Made by a program: the position numbers and the translations under genes | Shown here: positions 9,301 through 16,985 of the stretch, one piece after another | Numbering within the stretch: the stretch's first letter is position 1 | Layout: every line of letters starts with the position of its first letter | Assembly: GCF_002176815.1 (NCBI RefSeq) | Contig: NZ_CP021648.1 | Location: 2,550,001 to 2,614,000 of the forward strand | Length of the DNA stretch: 64,000 nucleotides | Direction of reading: 5' to 3' | DNA from: Acidovorax sp. T1 | Lineage (GTDB): Bacteria > Pseudomonadota > Gammaproteobacteria > Burkholderiales > Burkholderiaceae_C | The notes under the pieces: generated by a model | The model's database searches: none | The model's input: only the letters and a program-made list of their open reading frames with translations | What the model was told of the DNA's origin: nothing

Positions 9301-10695
9301 ATGAAGCGTTCCGACTCTATGCAGTTCTCCCCACCGGCTCGTGGCAAGATGATCTGTTTGGCGATTACCGGCGCGTTGGTTCTGGCAAGCGGCGTGGCCT
9401 GGGGCCAACTAGGCTACCAGACCAGCGGCAACGTCATCGGCGATGACGTCATGTACTCCATCGGCGGCGGCAGCGCCGTTTCGATGGGCCGCGCAGCCGG
9501 CATGCGCTCGCTCGGCGTGGGTGTCGGCTGGAACAGCAATCTGATCTGCGGCGACATGAGCATTCAGACCACGTTGAAGAATCAACTCAACGGTGTCACC
9601 AATGGCTTTCAGCAGATCATGTCCTCGGTGATCCAGAGTGCTACGAGTGCTGTGGCGTCCCTGCCGGCGTTGATCATCCAGCGTGCAGATCCAGGCCTCT
9701 ACAACCTGCTCACCAACGGCGTTCTGCAAGCGCGGCTGGATTTCGACCGCTCGAAGCTGACGTGCCGCGCCATGGCCGAAAAGATGGCCGAAACGGCTGG
9801 CGGCCAACTCGGCTGGAGCCAGATGGCAGAGGGGTTGGCACTGCGTGACGCTGTTTCGAGCACGGATGCCGTCTCGGCCATCGAGCAGGCCGAGACGCGC
9901 CGTGGCAACGATGGCGTGCCCTGGGTCGGGGGAAGCAATGCCGGCGGCTCCGGTCAGCCCGCGATCAAGGTGGTCGGTGACGTCACCCGCGCGGGCTACA
10001 ACCTGGTCAATGGCCGCGGGGTGACCGACACGTCGGCAATCGCTCCGGCCAGTTGCACGAGCCTGTCGTGCCAAACCTGGACCACGCCGCAGGCGGCCAT
10101 CGAGTGGGCAACACGGGTGCTCGGCGAGAAGGAGCAGCGCACCTGCGACGCCTGCACCAAGACGGAGACGGTGCCCGGCGTCGGGCTGACGCCCCTGATC
10201 CAGGAGGAGTACGACGCCAAGCTGCAGGCGCTCCAGGACCTGGTCTCCAAGGCGAAGAACACGACGCCCGAAAACCTGCGGGAGGCCGGCAGCGCGTCGC
10301 TGCCCATCACGCGCGGCGTGGTCGAGGCACTGCGCGACGAACCGGACCAGCACCTGCTGTCGCAGCGCCTGGCGTCCGAGGTTGCGCTGGCGTCGGTGCT
10401 GGAGAAGGCGCTACTGCTGCAACGCACGCTGCTGACCGGCAAGAAGGAGCCCAACGTGGCGGCCAACCAGCTCGCCGTGGAGGCGGTGAACCACGAGAGC
10501 GACACGCTCGATCGCGAGATTCGCAACCTCAAGACCGAGCTGGAGCTGCGCCGGGAGCTGGCGAACAACTCGCCCATGGCGATCATCCAGCGCCACGGCA
10601 CGCGCGCGGCGGGCTCGCGTGGCATCTACGAAGGCGATCCGGTGCCTGACCGCCTCGATCAGTTGCAGAAGGGCAATCCGGGAGGCCGGCCATGA
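9301..10695 (+). CDS. ICE conjugation protein, PFL_4711 family (TIGR03755), TraH-like
   Basis: The product has 464 residues. The N-terminal signal (ICLAITGALVLASGVAWG) comes before GYQTSGNVIGDDVMYSIGGG. There is a CxxC pair near residues 281-284 (TCDACTKTE) and a charged helical C-terminal third (about 350-430), probably coiled coil. I recognise it as TIGR03755; by operon order it is the analogue of F-type TraH, needed for pilus extension. It begins 9 bases after the TraU-like gene, and its stop overlaps the start of the next gene. Confidence 0.85.
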   Translation: MKRSDSMQFSPPARGKMICLAITGALVLASGVAWGQLGYQTSGNVIGDDVMYSIGGGSAVSMGRAAGMRSLGVGVGWNSNLICGDMSIQTTLKNQLNGVTNGFQQIMSSVIQSATSAVASLPALIIQRADPGLYNLLTNGVLQARLDFDRSKLTCRAMAEKMAETAGGQLGWSQMAEGLALRDAVSSTDAVSAIEQAETRRGNDGVPWVGGSNAGGSGQPAIKVVGDVTRAGYNLVNGRGVTDTSAIAPASCTSLSCQTWTTPQAAIEWATRVLGEKEQRTCDACTKTETVPGVGLTPLIQEEYDAKLQALQDLVSKAKNTTPENLREAGSASLPITRGVVEALRDEPDQHLLSQRLASEVALASVLEKALLLQRTLLTGKKEPNVAANQLAVEAVNHESDTLDREIRNLKTELELRRELANNSPMAIIQRHGTRAAGSRGIYEGDPVPDRLDQLQKGNPGGRP

Positions 10696-11048
10696 GCCTG
10701 ATGCGTGCGGCCTGGCTGCGCCCGCGCTGGCTGTTCAACCGGCGCGCAGCGAAGGCGCTGCTGTGGACGGTGGTACTCGCGGCCGTCGCCGTGGGTGCCA
10801 ACATCGTTGGCATCTACCTCGTCGGAAGCGTCGCGGGCTGGGAGCGTTGGCTGGCGGCAGCAGCGGGCTACTTCCTGGTCTGGCGGCTGTGCCTGTATGG
10901 CGCGACGGCCTACGGCTGGGTCTGGATGCGTCGCCGGCTGCTTGCGCGTGAGGACGACGCGCAAGCGCGGCGCCGCCTGGTACGCAGCGAGATCGCCGGC
11001 GTCGTTGCCATCGTGGCGCTTGAAGCCAGCCTGTTGATGCAGGGCTGA
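10692..11048 (+). CDS. Small two-helix membrane protein of the conjugation operon
   Basis: The product has 118 residues and two evident membrane segments (about 19-41, AAKALLWTVVLAAVAVGANIV, and 52-72, LAAAAGYFLVWRLCLYGA). The rest is strongly basic (MRRRLLAREDDAQARRRLVR). It lies between the TraH-like and TraG-N genes and overlaps the former by 4 bases. I do not recognise a named family with confidence. Position and topology suggest an accessory inner-membrane part of the secretion channel, which is inference only. Confidence 0.75.
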   Translation: MSLMRAAWLRPRWLFNRRAAKALLWTVVLAAVAVGANIVGIYLVGSVAGWERWLAAAAGYFLVWRLCLYGATAYGWVWMRRRLLAREDDAQARRRLVRSEIAGVVAIVALEASLLMQG

Positions 11049-11063
11049 GGGGAAGTCCGAGCC

Positions 11064-12587
11064 ATGACGCTTTTCACAACCGACTACCTGGAGTACTACC
11101 TGACCTTGGTGTCCTGGATCGTCAACAACGGCATCTGGGCGGTACTGGTATCCAGCGGGGTATTCGCACTGCCCTTCGTGGCGATCATCGTGCAGGAATG
11201 GCTTAAGGCCCGTGCGGAAGGTGCCGACGAAGGCAACAAGGGCGTGCTCTCGGCCGCACGCATCGAGAACCGGGTGTTCGTCGCCATCGTGGTGGTGATG
11301 TTCGCCGGCATCCCCTTCATCGACGTGGACCTCAACACAATTCAGTACGACAGCTCGCGCTCGGCCCAGTGCCAGGTCAACGTGCCGCAGCCCACGGATA
11401 CCGGCTGGTCCCAGTCCTTCAGCACCATCAACAACCAGAGTGCCAAGGTGCCGGTCTGGTGGGCCTTCATGCACGCGCTCTCGCGCGCCGTCACCAGCGC
11501 CTCGGTGGCGGCAATCCCGTGCGGGACAGACCTGCGACAGATGCGCATGGAGATCGACGCTACCCGCATCAATGACCCGGTTCTGGCTCAGGAAGTGGCC
11601 GATTTCACACACGACTGCTACGGACCTGCACGCGCTAAATTGTTCATGGCGCGGCCGGAGCTGGACGAAGCTCAAATGAACGACGTGACCTGGATCGGTT
11701 CGAGGTTTTTCACGGATACCGGCGGCTACTACGACAGCTACCGTTCCAGCACGGCGCGCGAGTCATGGCCCTATGACGACACCCGCGACGCAGGGCTTGC
11801 GCAGGTGGCCAGTGGCGGCGGCTACCCGACCTGCAGGCAGTGGTGGGCCGATGGCAGCAACGGCCTGCGGGCACGGCTGCTGAGCCAGGTGGACCCCAGC
11901 CTGTTGAATCGCTTGGCGGGCTGGGCCGGGTTCCTGAGCCGTACCGAGGTGGACGATTCGGTGGTCCGTACCATCGCGTCACCGCGACAGCAGAAGCTCA
12001 CCCAGGGTTCGGTCTATACCGACTACGGCGGCCAGATCGACAAGACCCTGCCGAACATCGTGACGCGGGCCACGGGGGATGTAGGAATGGCGGTCGGGGC
12101 ACTTGCCGCATTTCCCGCCATGGACGTGGTGCGCCAAGCGCTGCCCATGGTGCTTGCCTTGCTCAAGATGGCACTGGTCATCTGCATCCCGCTCGTACTG
12201 GTCGTCGGAACCTATGACCTGAAGACGGTCGTCACCGTCAGCGTCGTGCAGTTCGCGCTGTTCTTCACCGATTTCTGGTTCCAACTCGCACGCTGGATCG
12301 ACAGCACCATCCTCGATGCGCTCTATGGGTGGGGCTTCGGCTGGAACCGGCCACACACTAACTTCGATCCGCTGGTGGGGTTGAACAATGCCTTTGGCGA
12401 CCTGCTCCTGATGTTCGTCATGGGCACGATGTTCATCGTGCTGCCTACATTCTGGATCATGGCCTTGGCTTGGGCGGGCGTTCGTGCCGGCAACGTGCTG
12501 CAAGGCCTCGCCGGGGCCACCGGAGATGCCAAGGCCGCTGGCGGCAAGGGTGGAAGTATTGCGATCAATGCAGTGGGGAAAAAGTGA
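11064..12587 (+). CDS. TraG N-terminal-domain conjugation membrane protein
   Basis: The product has 507 residues. It has an N-terminal membrane helix (about 15-40), a second near 70-90, a long periplasmic loop, and a C-terminal group of helices (about 355-480, KMALVICIPLVLVVGTYDL and onward). This matches the TraG-N family (PF07916), which in F-type systems acts in pilus assembly and mating-pair stabilisation. The F TraG C-terminal entry-exclusion domain is absent, as usual in GI-type elements. It appears to be the last gene of the second conjugation unit. Confidence 0.85.
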   Translation: MTLFTTDYLEYYLTLVSWIVNNGIWAVLVSSGVFALPFVAIIVQEWLKARAEGADEGNKGVLSAARIENRVFVAIVVVMFAGIPFIDVDLNTIQYDSSRSAQCQVNVPQPTDTGWSQSFSTINNQSAKVPVWWAFMHALSRAVTSASVAAIPCGTDLRQMRMEIDATRINDPVLAQEVADFTHDCYGPARAKLFMARPELDEAQMNDVTWIGSRFFTDTGGYYDSYRSSTARESWPYDDTRDAGLAQVASGGGYPTCRQWWADGSNGLRARLLSQVDPSLLNRLAGWAGFLSRTEVDDSVVRTIASPRQQKLTQGSVYTDYGGQIDKTLPNIVTRATGDVGMAVGALAAFPAMDVVRQALPMVLALLKMALVICIPLVLVVGTYDLKTVVTVSVVQFALFFTDFWFQLARWIDSTILDALYGWGFGWNRPHTNFDPLVGLNNAFGDLLLMFVMGTMFIVLPTFWIMALAWAGVRAGNVLQGLAGATGDAKAAGGKGGSIAINAVGKK

Positions 12588-12678
12588 TCTTTGCGCCGAC
12601 AACCCCCGCGGCGTAGTAGGCTTATCGTAGGGAAAGATGCAGCGATCCTGACCAACTGCAACGCCAGGATTTCACACG

Positions 12679-13032
12679 ATGACCACCAACACTCTTCGCT
12701 ACCCATCCATCGTGCCGAGCGGCGAGGGAAAGTCGGTGCTCGAAGCCGTGCTTCGGCTGCAAGGGGTCGATTTCATCACTGGCCCAATTCATCTAGACGG
12801 CTCAGCAGATTTTGCTGCGGCTGATGATCAAGCACATGACCTTGAAGCGTGCATGGCAAACCTTCATGACACAGTGTTGGATGCGACCGGCAAATCCCTG
12901 TCCGATACCGATCTCCACGAGGTTCTGCTCAACCTTCCACGCGCTATCCGAAAGCAGGTGAAAACCTGGGGAGTGGCAGACACCGAAGTACGCGAGCAGA
13001 TTTATCGGCACCTCCAGAACACAGCTCTGTGA
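12679..13032 (+). CDS. Hypothetical 117-residue cytoplasmic protein
   Basis: I do not recognise this gene. It is acidic, with no signal or membrane segment, and has a likely helical C-terminal half (DTDLHEVLLNLPRAIRKQVK). The start ATG 12679 lies 91 bases after the TraG-N stop; the upstream bases (CACACG) are a weak ribosome site. Composition is a little AT-richer than the conjugation genes. It ends 4 bases from the convergent DUF3742 gene. Codon use and position support a real gene. Confidence 0.65.
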   Translation: MTTNTLRYPSIVPSGEGKSVLEAVLRLQGVDFITGPIHLDGSADFAAADDQAHDLEACMANLHDTVLDATGKSLSDTDLHEVLLNLPRAIRKQVKTWGVADTEVREQIYRHLQNTAL

Positions 13033-13036
13033 CGAA

Positions 13037-13396
13037 TTAATCGTCCTCGACATGAGGATCAATGCGAAAACCGTCGTAGGTGTATAGGCCAAACCCTGCT
13101 GGTCCGTTTCGCCACTCTGGCTCGGGCAATTCATCGCCCAGGTCGGCATTGCGGGCCATCCAGGCAACCACCATGACCAACACCAGCAGCAGAGCCAGCC
13201 AGAAGGTGCTGTAGAGCAACACTCCGAGCGCGGCCAGCTTGACTATCCACACAATCGCGGCGGCGCCAGCTCGCGGCAGTCCCTTGGATACCAGCCAGTT
13301 CGACGCCCGCCGTTCGCCGCGAGCATAGGCGCGCCATCCGCGGCCAAAGGCGCGGCCGAGACGTTCTGCAGTGCTGGTGCGGGTTGTGGTATTCAT
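13037..13396 (-). CDS. DUF3742 family membrane protein
   Basis: The product has 119 residues. A basic N-terminus (AERLGRAFGRGWRAYARGERR) is followed by a double-length membrane stretch (about 46-80) and a conserved tail (GPAGFGLYTYDGFRIDPHVE). I recognise this as DUF3742, a small protein common in GI-type ICEs near traG/traI. Function is unknown. It is transcribed against the conjugation operon; its promoter should lie in 13397-13480. Confidence 0.85.
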   Translation of the reverse strand: MNTTTRTSTAERLGRAFGRGWRAYARGERRASNWLVSKGLPRAGAAAIVWIVKLAALGVLLYSTFWLALLLVLVMVVAWMARNADLGDELPEPEWRNGPAGFGLYTYDGFRIDPHVEDD

Positions 13397-13480
13397 GGTC
13401 GTCTCCTGCTACTGAGGGATGCCTATTCCGGTGTGCTCCACGTCATTCAGATTGGGGCTTCAATATGTTCTCTTTCTGCT

Positions 13481-14113
13481 TCAGGACGATCCGTCATCCG
13501 GTTCTACCGGGCCGGGGTCGGGTTCCACGCCGATGCGGTAGGTGGCAACGAAACGCGGCCAGTCCGCATGGTCAACCAGATCGATGTCCTCGATGACGCT
13601 GACCTTCGTTTCCGCACGCTCGAACAGCGCGATGCTCTTGGCGGGATAGTTGTTGCGCGACGGATAGAGCACCCCGTCGAACAGCGGCTGGCCGTCGTCG
13701 CCGAGCATCGCATGCACCTGGGCGGACACCTGCTGCGTGTGCGTGTAGTCACGGCTGGCCAACTGCTCCAGGTTCAGACCAAAGTAGCCCGCCATGACGC
13801 CCGGTGCCGTGAGATCGGCCAGAAGCACGTCGGCCACCACCCCTACGGCGCGCACCATCCTGCCCTGGACTTCTTTCAACGCGATCGAGCGCTTCGCGTC
13901 ATCAAGCCACTGATGCTTGTGAAACACCGACTCCATCAGCGCCGTGGGCAGGTCGCGCCCCAGGTAGAGCACGCCGTAGGCCCGGGCCGGGTCGTCGTAG
14001 CGATTGGTGCTGCCGCGGCCATAGTACAGCGGGCTGCCCCGATAGACGACGCGGCTCACATGCTGGAGCAGTTCACCGGCATCGATCAGGAACGAAGGCA
14101 GCTCGTGGCTCAT
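13481..14113 (-). CDS. RES-domain toxin
   Basis: The product has 210 residues. The three residues that name the RES fold are visible in order: Arg in VVYRGSP (near residue 25), Glu in ALMESVF (near 60) and Ser in VLYPSRNN (near 150). RES toxins (MbcT, ParT and relatives) attack NAD+ or ADP-ribosylate host proteins and are neutralised by MbcA/ParS/Xre-type antitoxins. The antitoxin gene lies 12 bases upstream on the same strand, so the pair is a bicistronic antitoxin-toxin operon. Its likely role is ICE stabilisation. Confidence 0.88.
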   Translation of the reverse strand: MSHELPSFLIDAGELLQHVSRVVYRGSPLYYGRGSTNRYDDPARAYGVLYLGRDLPTALMESVFHKHQWLDDAKRSIALKEVQGRMVRAVGVVADVLLADLTAPGVMAGYFGLNLEQLASRDYTHTQQVSAQVHAMLGDDGQPLFDGVLYPSRNNYPAKSIALFERAETKVSVIEDIDLVDHADWPRFVATYRIGVEPDPGPVEPDDGSS

Positions 14114-14125
14114 GGCGGTCTCGCT

Positions 14126-14752
14126 TCAATGCACCTGAACGCCCAGCACGTTGAACACGGCCTCGGCCACGTCGTCGATCGTGCCATGCGTCACCGCATC
14201 CACCGGCGAGCGACCGCCCAAGCCTTCGAGCGGTTCGGACAGTGCGCGGTAGATCGTCCAGTGATCGATACCCTCGACCTCCTGAAGCACGGTTTGGGTC
14301 AACTGCTGCTTTACCGGGTCGAGCTGCCAGTCGGGCAGCTTCTGACCGCGCGGCCCAACGTTCAGCGCCAGCAGCCGACGCGCGAGGATGTCCTTGTAGA
14401 TCTGCTGGCGCGACTTGTCCGCCAGCTTGGCGAACTCGGTGGGCGGCAGGTTGTGCGGCTGGTTGAAGGCTTCCAGCAGCACAGCGCGGCCTCGCTGGAC
14501 GTCGGTTTCATTCGGTGCCCAGCGCGTGTCGGCGCGCAGCGCGGCCGCCTTGCGTGCAAGGGCCTGACCAACGGTCTCGCCCTCCAAGTTAGCGGGCAGT
14601 GTCACCGCTTCCACACGCTCGTGGACGAACGCCTGCAACTCGGCCGCGAAAGCCGTGGCATCCCGGATTTCGACGGTATCCGCGAAGCGGCGCACATCTT
14701 CCACCGTGACGCGCGGCAGACGGTCGGCAATGAATTCAATGGCAGTGGGCAT
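14126..14752 (-). CDS. Antitoxin of the RES system (MbcA/ParS/Xre-type C-terminal domain)
   Basis: I chose ATG 14752, because GGGAG lies 6 bases upstream of it and directly abuts the alternative ATG 14758. The product has 208 residues. Residues 1-95 are a helical part of unknown fold. Residues 101-158 resemble a DNA-binding segment (NLPPTEFAKLADKSRQQIY; VGPRGQKLPDWQLDPVK). The tail (164-208) has the toxin-binding pattern WTIYRALSEPLEGLGGRSP of DUF2384-type antitoxins. Residues 101 to about 200 are clearly homologous to the C-terminus of the ICE integrase at 42972-44915. It probably autoregulates from the promoter at 14786-14814. Confidence 0.85.
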   Translation of the reverse strand: MPTAIEFIADRLPRVTVEDVRRFADTVEIRDATAFAAELQAFVHERVEAVTLPANLEGETVGQALARKAAALRADTRWAPNETDVQRGRAVLLEAFNQPHNLPPTEFAKLADKSRQQIYKDILARRLLALNVGPRGQKLPDWQLDPVKQQLTQTVLQEVEGIDHWTIYRALSEPLEGLGGRSPVDAVTHGTIDDVAEAVFNVLGVQVH

Positions 14753-14785
14753 GGTCATCTCCCGAGTAGGTTTGAGACAGGATTC

Positions 14786-14814
14786 ACTCTAGTCGCCTTT
14801 GTCGCGCTTGTCAA
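14786..14814 (-). promoter_or_regulatory. Promoter of the RES toxin-antitoxin operon, with GCGACAAAG repeats
   Basis: On the minus strand TTGACA (14814-14809) and TAGAGT (14791-14786) are separated by exactly 17 bases. Around and within them the motif GCGACAAAG occurs twice, with a third partial copy (GGCGACTAG), about 18 bases apart. Such iterons over the promoter fit autorepression by the antitoxin or toxin-antitoxin complex. Confidence 0.75.
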
Positions 14815-15069
14815 CTTTGTCGCCTAGAGAGCAACCTACCTGGCGGAAGCAGCGTCTTCGCAGCATAGACCGAGGCCAGCGCCTGGTCGCCGTCCAATGC
14901 ATTCGAGCGAGTTCCACATTGACGGTGGAGCCGCAATCCAAGCCCCGCTATACCGAAACGGTTAAAGGCCAAAGGGCCGAAATGGCAAGGGAATGGGGTG
15001 CAAGGGGAAAGGCCCTACCTCGAAAAGGCCAAAAGGCCTCCCGGTCGGCCCGTCATTAGGACACCTCAC
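14815..15069. other. Intergenic region between antitoxin and relaxase genes
   Basis: No credible gene was seen here. Near the relaxase start the sequence is rich in the repeated short motif AAAGGCC (three to four copies, 14965-15045: TTAAAGGCCAAAGGGCC, GAAAAGGCCAAAAGGCC). These could form alternative hairpins or be protein-binding iterons. An origin of transfer next to the relaxase gene would be expected but no known oriT was recognised. Confidence 0.45.
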
Positions 15070-16908
15070 ATGCTCTCCCTGTTCCAGCGAAAACGGCCCT
15101 CGGTCGCTGCCGATCCATCGCCAGCACCCGCCATCGATCTCCCGAAAGGGCTGCTGCGGCCTGGGTCGGCCGCTTCGCTGCTGGCGACGCCGCGCCGACA
15201 GAAGCTGCTGGAACACATCTGGCAGCGCACGTCGCTCTCGCGCAGGCAGTTCGCCACCTTGTACCGGGCGCCGCTGGAACGCTACGCCGAGCTGGTCCAG
15301 GCCTTCCCGGCTTCCGAGGCGCATCATCACGCATACCCCGGCGGCATGCTGGACCACGGCCTGGAAATCGTCGCCTACAGCCTGAAGCTCCGGCAGTCCC
15401 ATTTGCTACCCATCGGTGCCAGTCCCGAGGATCAGGCGGCGCAGTCTGAGGCCTGGACCGCCGCCGTCGCCTATGCCGCGCTGCTCCACGACGTTGGCAA
15501 GATCGCCGTCGATCTGCACGTCGAACTGGCCGACGGGACCGTGTGGCATCCGTGGCATGACCCTCTGGTCCAGCCATACCGATTCCGCTACCGCGAAGAC
15601 CGCGAGTACCGCCTGCACAGCGCCGCGACGGGGTTGCTCTACCGCCAACTGCTCGATCGCCACATCCTGGACTGGCTCAGCGGCTATCCATCTCTCTGGG
15701 CACCGCTGCTTTACGTCCTGGCCGGACAGTACGAGCACGCCGGCGTGCTGGGAGAACTGGTCGTACAGGCCGACCGCGCTTCCGTGGCTCAGGAGTTGGG
15801 CGGCGATCCAGCCCGCGCCATGGCAGCGCCCAAGCACGCACTGCAACGCAAGCTGCTGGACGGGTTGCGCTACCTGCTCAAGGAACAGTTGAAGCTGAAC
15901 CAGCCGGAAGCCTCCGATGGCTGGCTCACCGAGGATGGTTTGTGGCTGGTGAGCAAGACAGTCTCGGACAAACTGCGCGCACATCTCCTGTCTCAAGGGA
16001 TCGATGGCATTCCTGCGAACAACACTGCCGTGTTCAACGTGCTGCAGGATCACGGCATGCTCCAGCCTACCTCGGACGGCAAAGCGGTCTGGCGCGCGAC
16101 CGTGACCAGCACGACCGGCTGGTCCCATTCGTTCACCCTGTTGCGTCTCGCTCCCGCGCTGATCTGGGAGTCTGGCGAGCGACCAGCACCTTTCGCAGGC
16201 ACGGTAGAGATCGACGCGACGCCCGCAGAAAACGATGCCAGCACGTCGGCTCCCGCGCCTACTGTCTCGGGGAAACCAGCGCAGGGAGGTCAAGAACCTC
16301 CAATTTGGGAGGGCGACGGCACCACCATCGTTTCACCTCCCGCAGCCCAGCCCATGCCCGACGTCATGGAGGACTTGCTCGCGATGGTGGGCTTGGGTGA
16401 GTCGGCCGGCGTTGGCCAGGATGCCGAGGAGTTCTTCCACACTCCCACGCCAGCGACAGCCGCAACCTCCCTTCCATCACCTGCACCTGCGCCTACGCCT
16501 CTGTCATCGGCGACGAAGCCATCCGGGGAACATTTCATGGCTTGGCTGAAGCAGGGAATCGCCTCACGACGGCTCATCATCAACGACGCGAAGGCGCTCG
16601 TGCATACGGTGAATGACACGGCCTACCTGGTCAGCCCTGGTGTGTTCCAACGCTATGCGCAGGAGCATCCCGAAGTGGGCGCGCTTGCCAAGCAGGAGAA
16701 TCAACAGGATTGGCAGTGGATGCAGAAGCGCTTCGAGAAGCTGCAGCTACATCGCAAGCACCCCAATGGCCTGAACATTTGGACTTGTGAAGTCACGGGC
16801 CCGAGGAAGTCCCGCCGACTGCATGGCTACCTCCTGGAAGATGGGTCCTTGGCATTCCCCGAAATACCGCCCAACAATCCCTATCTTGCTCTGACTCAGG
16901 AAGGATGA
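15070..16908 (+). CDS. traI: MobH-family relaxase (TraI-like)
   Basis: I chose ATG 15070, giving 612 residues. The MobH signature is present: AHHHAYPGGMLDHGLEIV (about residues 80-97), then AALLHDVGK (about 140), the HD-type metal site of relaxases that nick oriT and pilot the strand into the recipient. A Pro/Ala/Thr-rich linker (about 370-490) joins it to a C-terminal TraI-2-like domain (FMAWLKQGIASRRLIINDAKALVHTV). It is transcribed towards the cargo, convergent with uvrA2. Relaxases of ICEclc-type elements have the same layout. Confidence 0.9.
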   Translation: MLSLFQRKRPSVAADPSPAPAIDLPKGLLRPGSAASLLATPRRQKLLEHIWQRTSLSRRQFATLYRAPLERYAELVQAFPASEAHHHAYPGGMLDHGLEIVAYSLKLRQSHLLPIGASPEDQAAQSEAWTAAVAYAALLHDVGKIAVDLHVELADGTVWHPWHDPLVQPYRFRYREDREYRLHSAATGLLYRQLLDRHILDWLSGYPSLWAPLLYVLAGQYEHAGVLGELVVQADRASVAQELGGDPARAMAAPKHALQRKLLDGLRYLLKEQLKLNQPEASDGWLTEDGLWLVSKTVSDKLRAHLLSQGIDGIPANNTAVFNVLQDHGMLQPTSDGKAVWRATVTSTTGWSHSFTLLRLAPALIWESGERPAPFAGTVEIDATPAENDASTSAPAPTVSGKPAQGGQEPPIWEGDGTTIVSPPAAQPMPDVMEDLLAMVGLGESAGVGQDAEEFFHTPTPATAATSLPSPAPAPTPLSSATKPSGEHFMAWLKQGIASRRLIINDAKALVHTVNDTAYLVSPGVFQRYAQEHPEVGALAKQENQQDWQWMQKRFEKLQLHRKHPNGLNIWTCEVTGPRKSRRLHGYLLEDGSLAFPEIPPNNPYLALTQEG

Positions 16909-16918
16909 CGCGATTCGG

Positions 16919-16952
16919 GCATTGATCGCCACCACCGTGTGGCGATCAATGC
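16919..16952. terminator. Perfect 14-bp hairpin between convergent traI and uvrA2
   Basis: The arms GCATTGATCGCCAC and GTGGCGATCAATGC are perfectly complementary with loop CACCGT. It starts 11 bases after the traI stop and ends 34 bases before the uvrA2 stop. No T-run follows on either strand. It is probably a bidirectional terminator or mRNA 3'-end stabiliser at the boundary of core and cargo. Confidence 0.7.
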
Positions 16953-16985
16953 CCCGCGAAAGCTGGCAACATTTAGCGAACTGAG

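Noticed and set aside
13433..14827. 464-codon open frame on the plus strand across the RES pair
   Set aside because: The minus-strand RES and antitoxin genes have conserved motifs; the plus frame has none.
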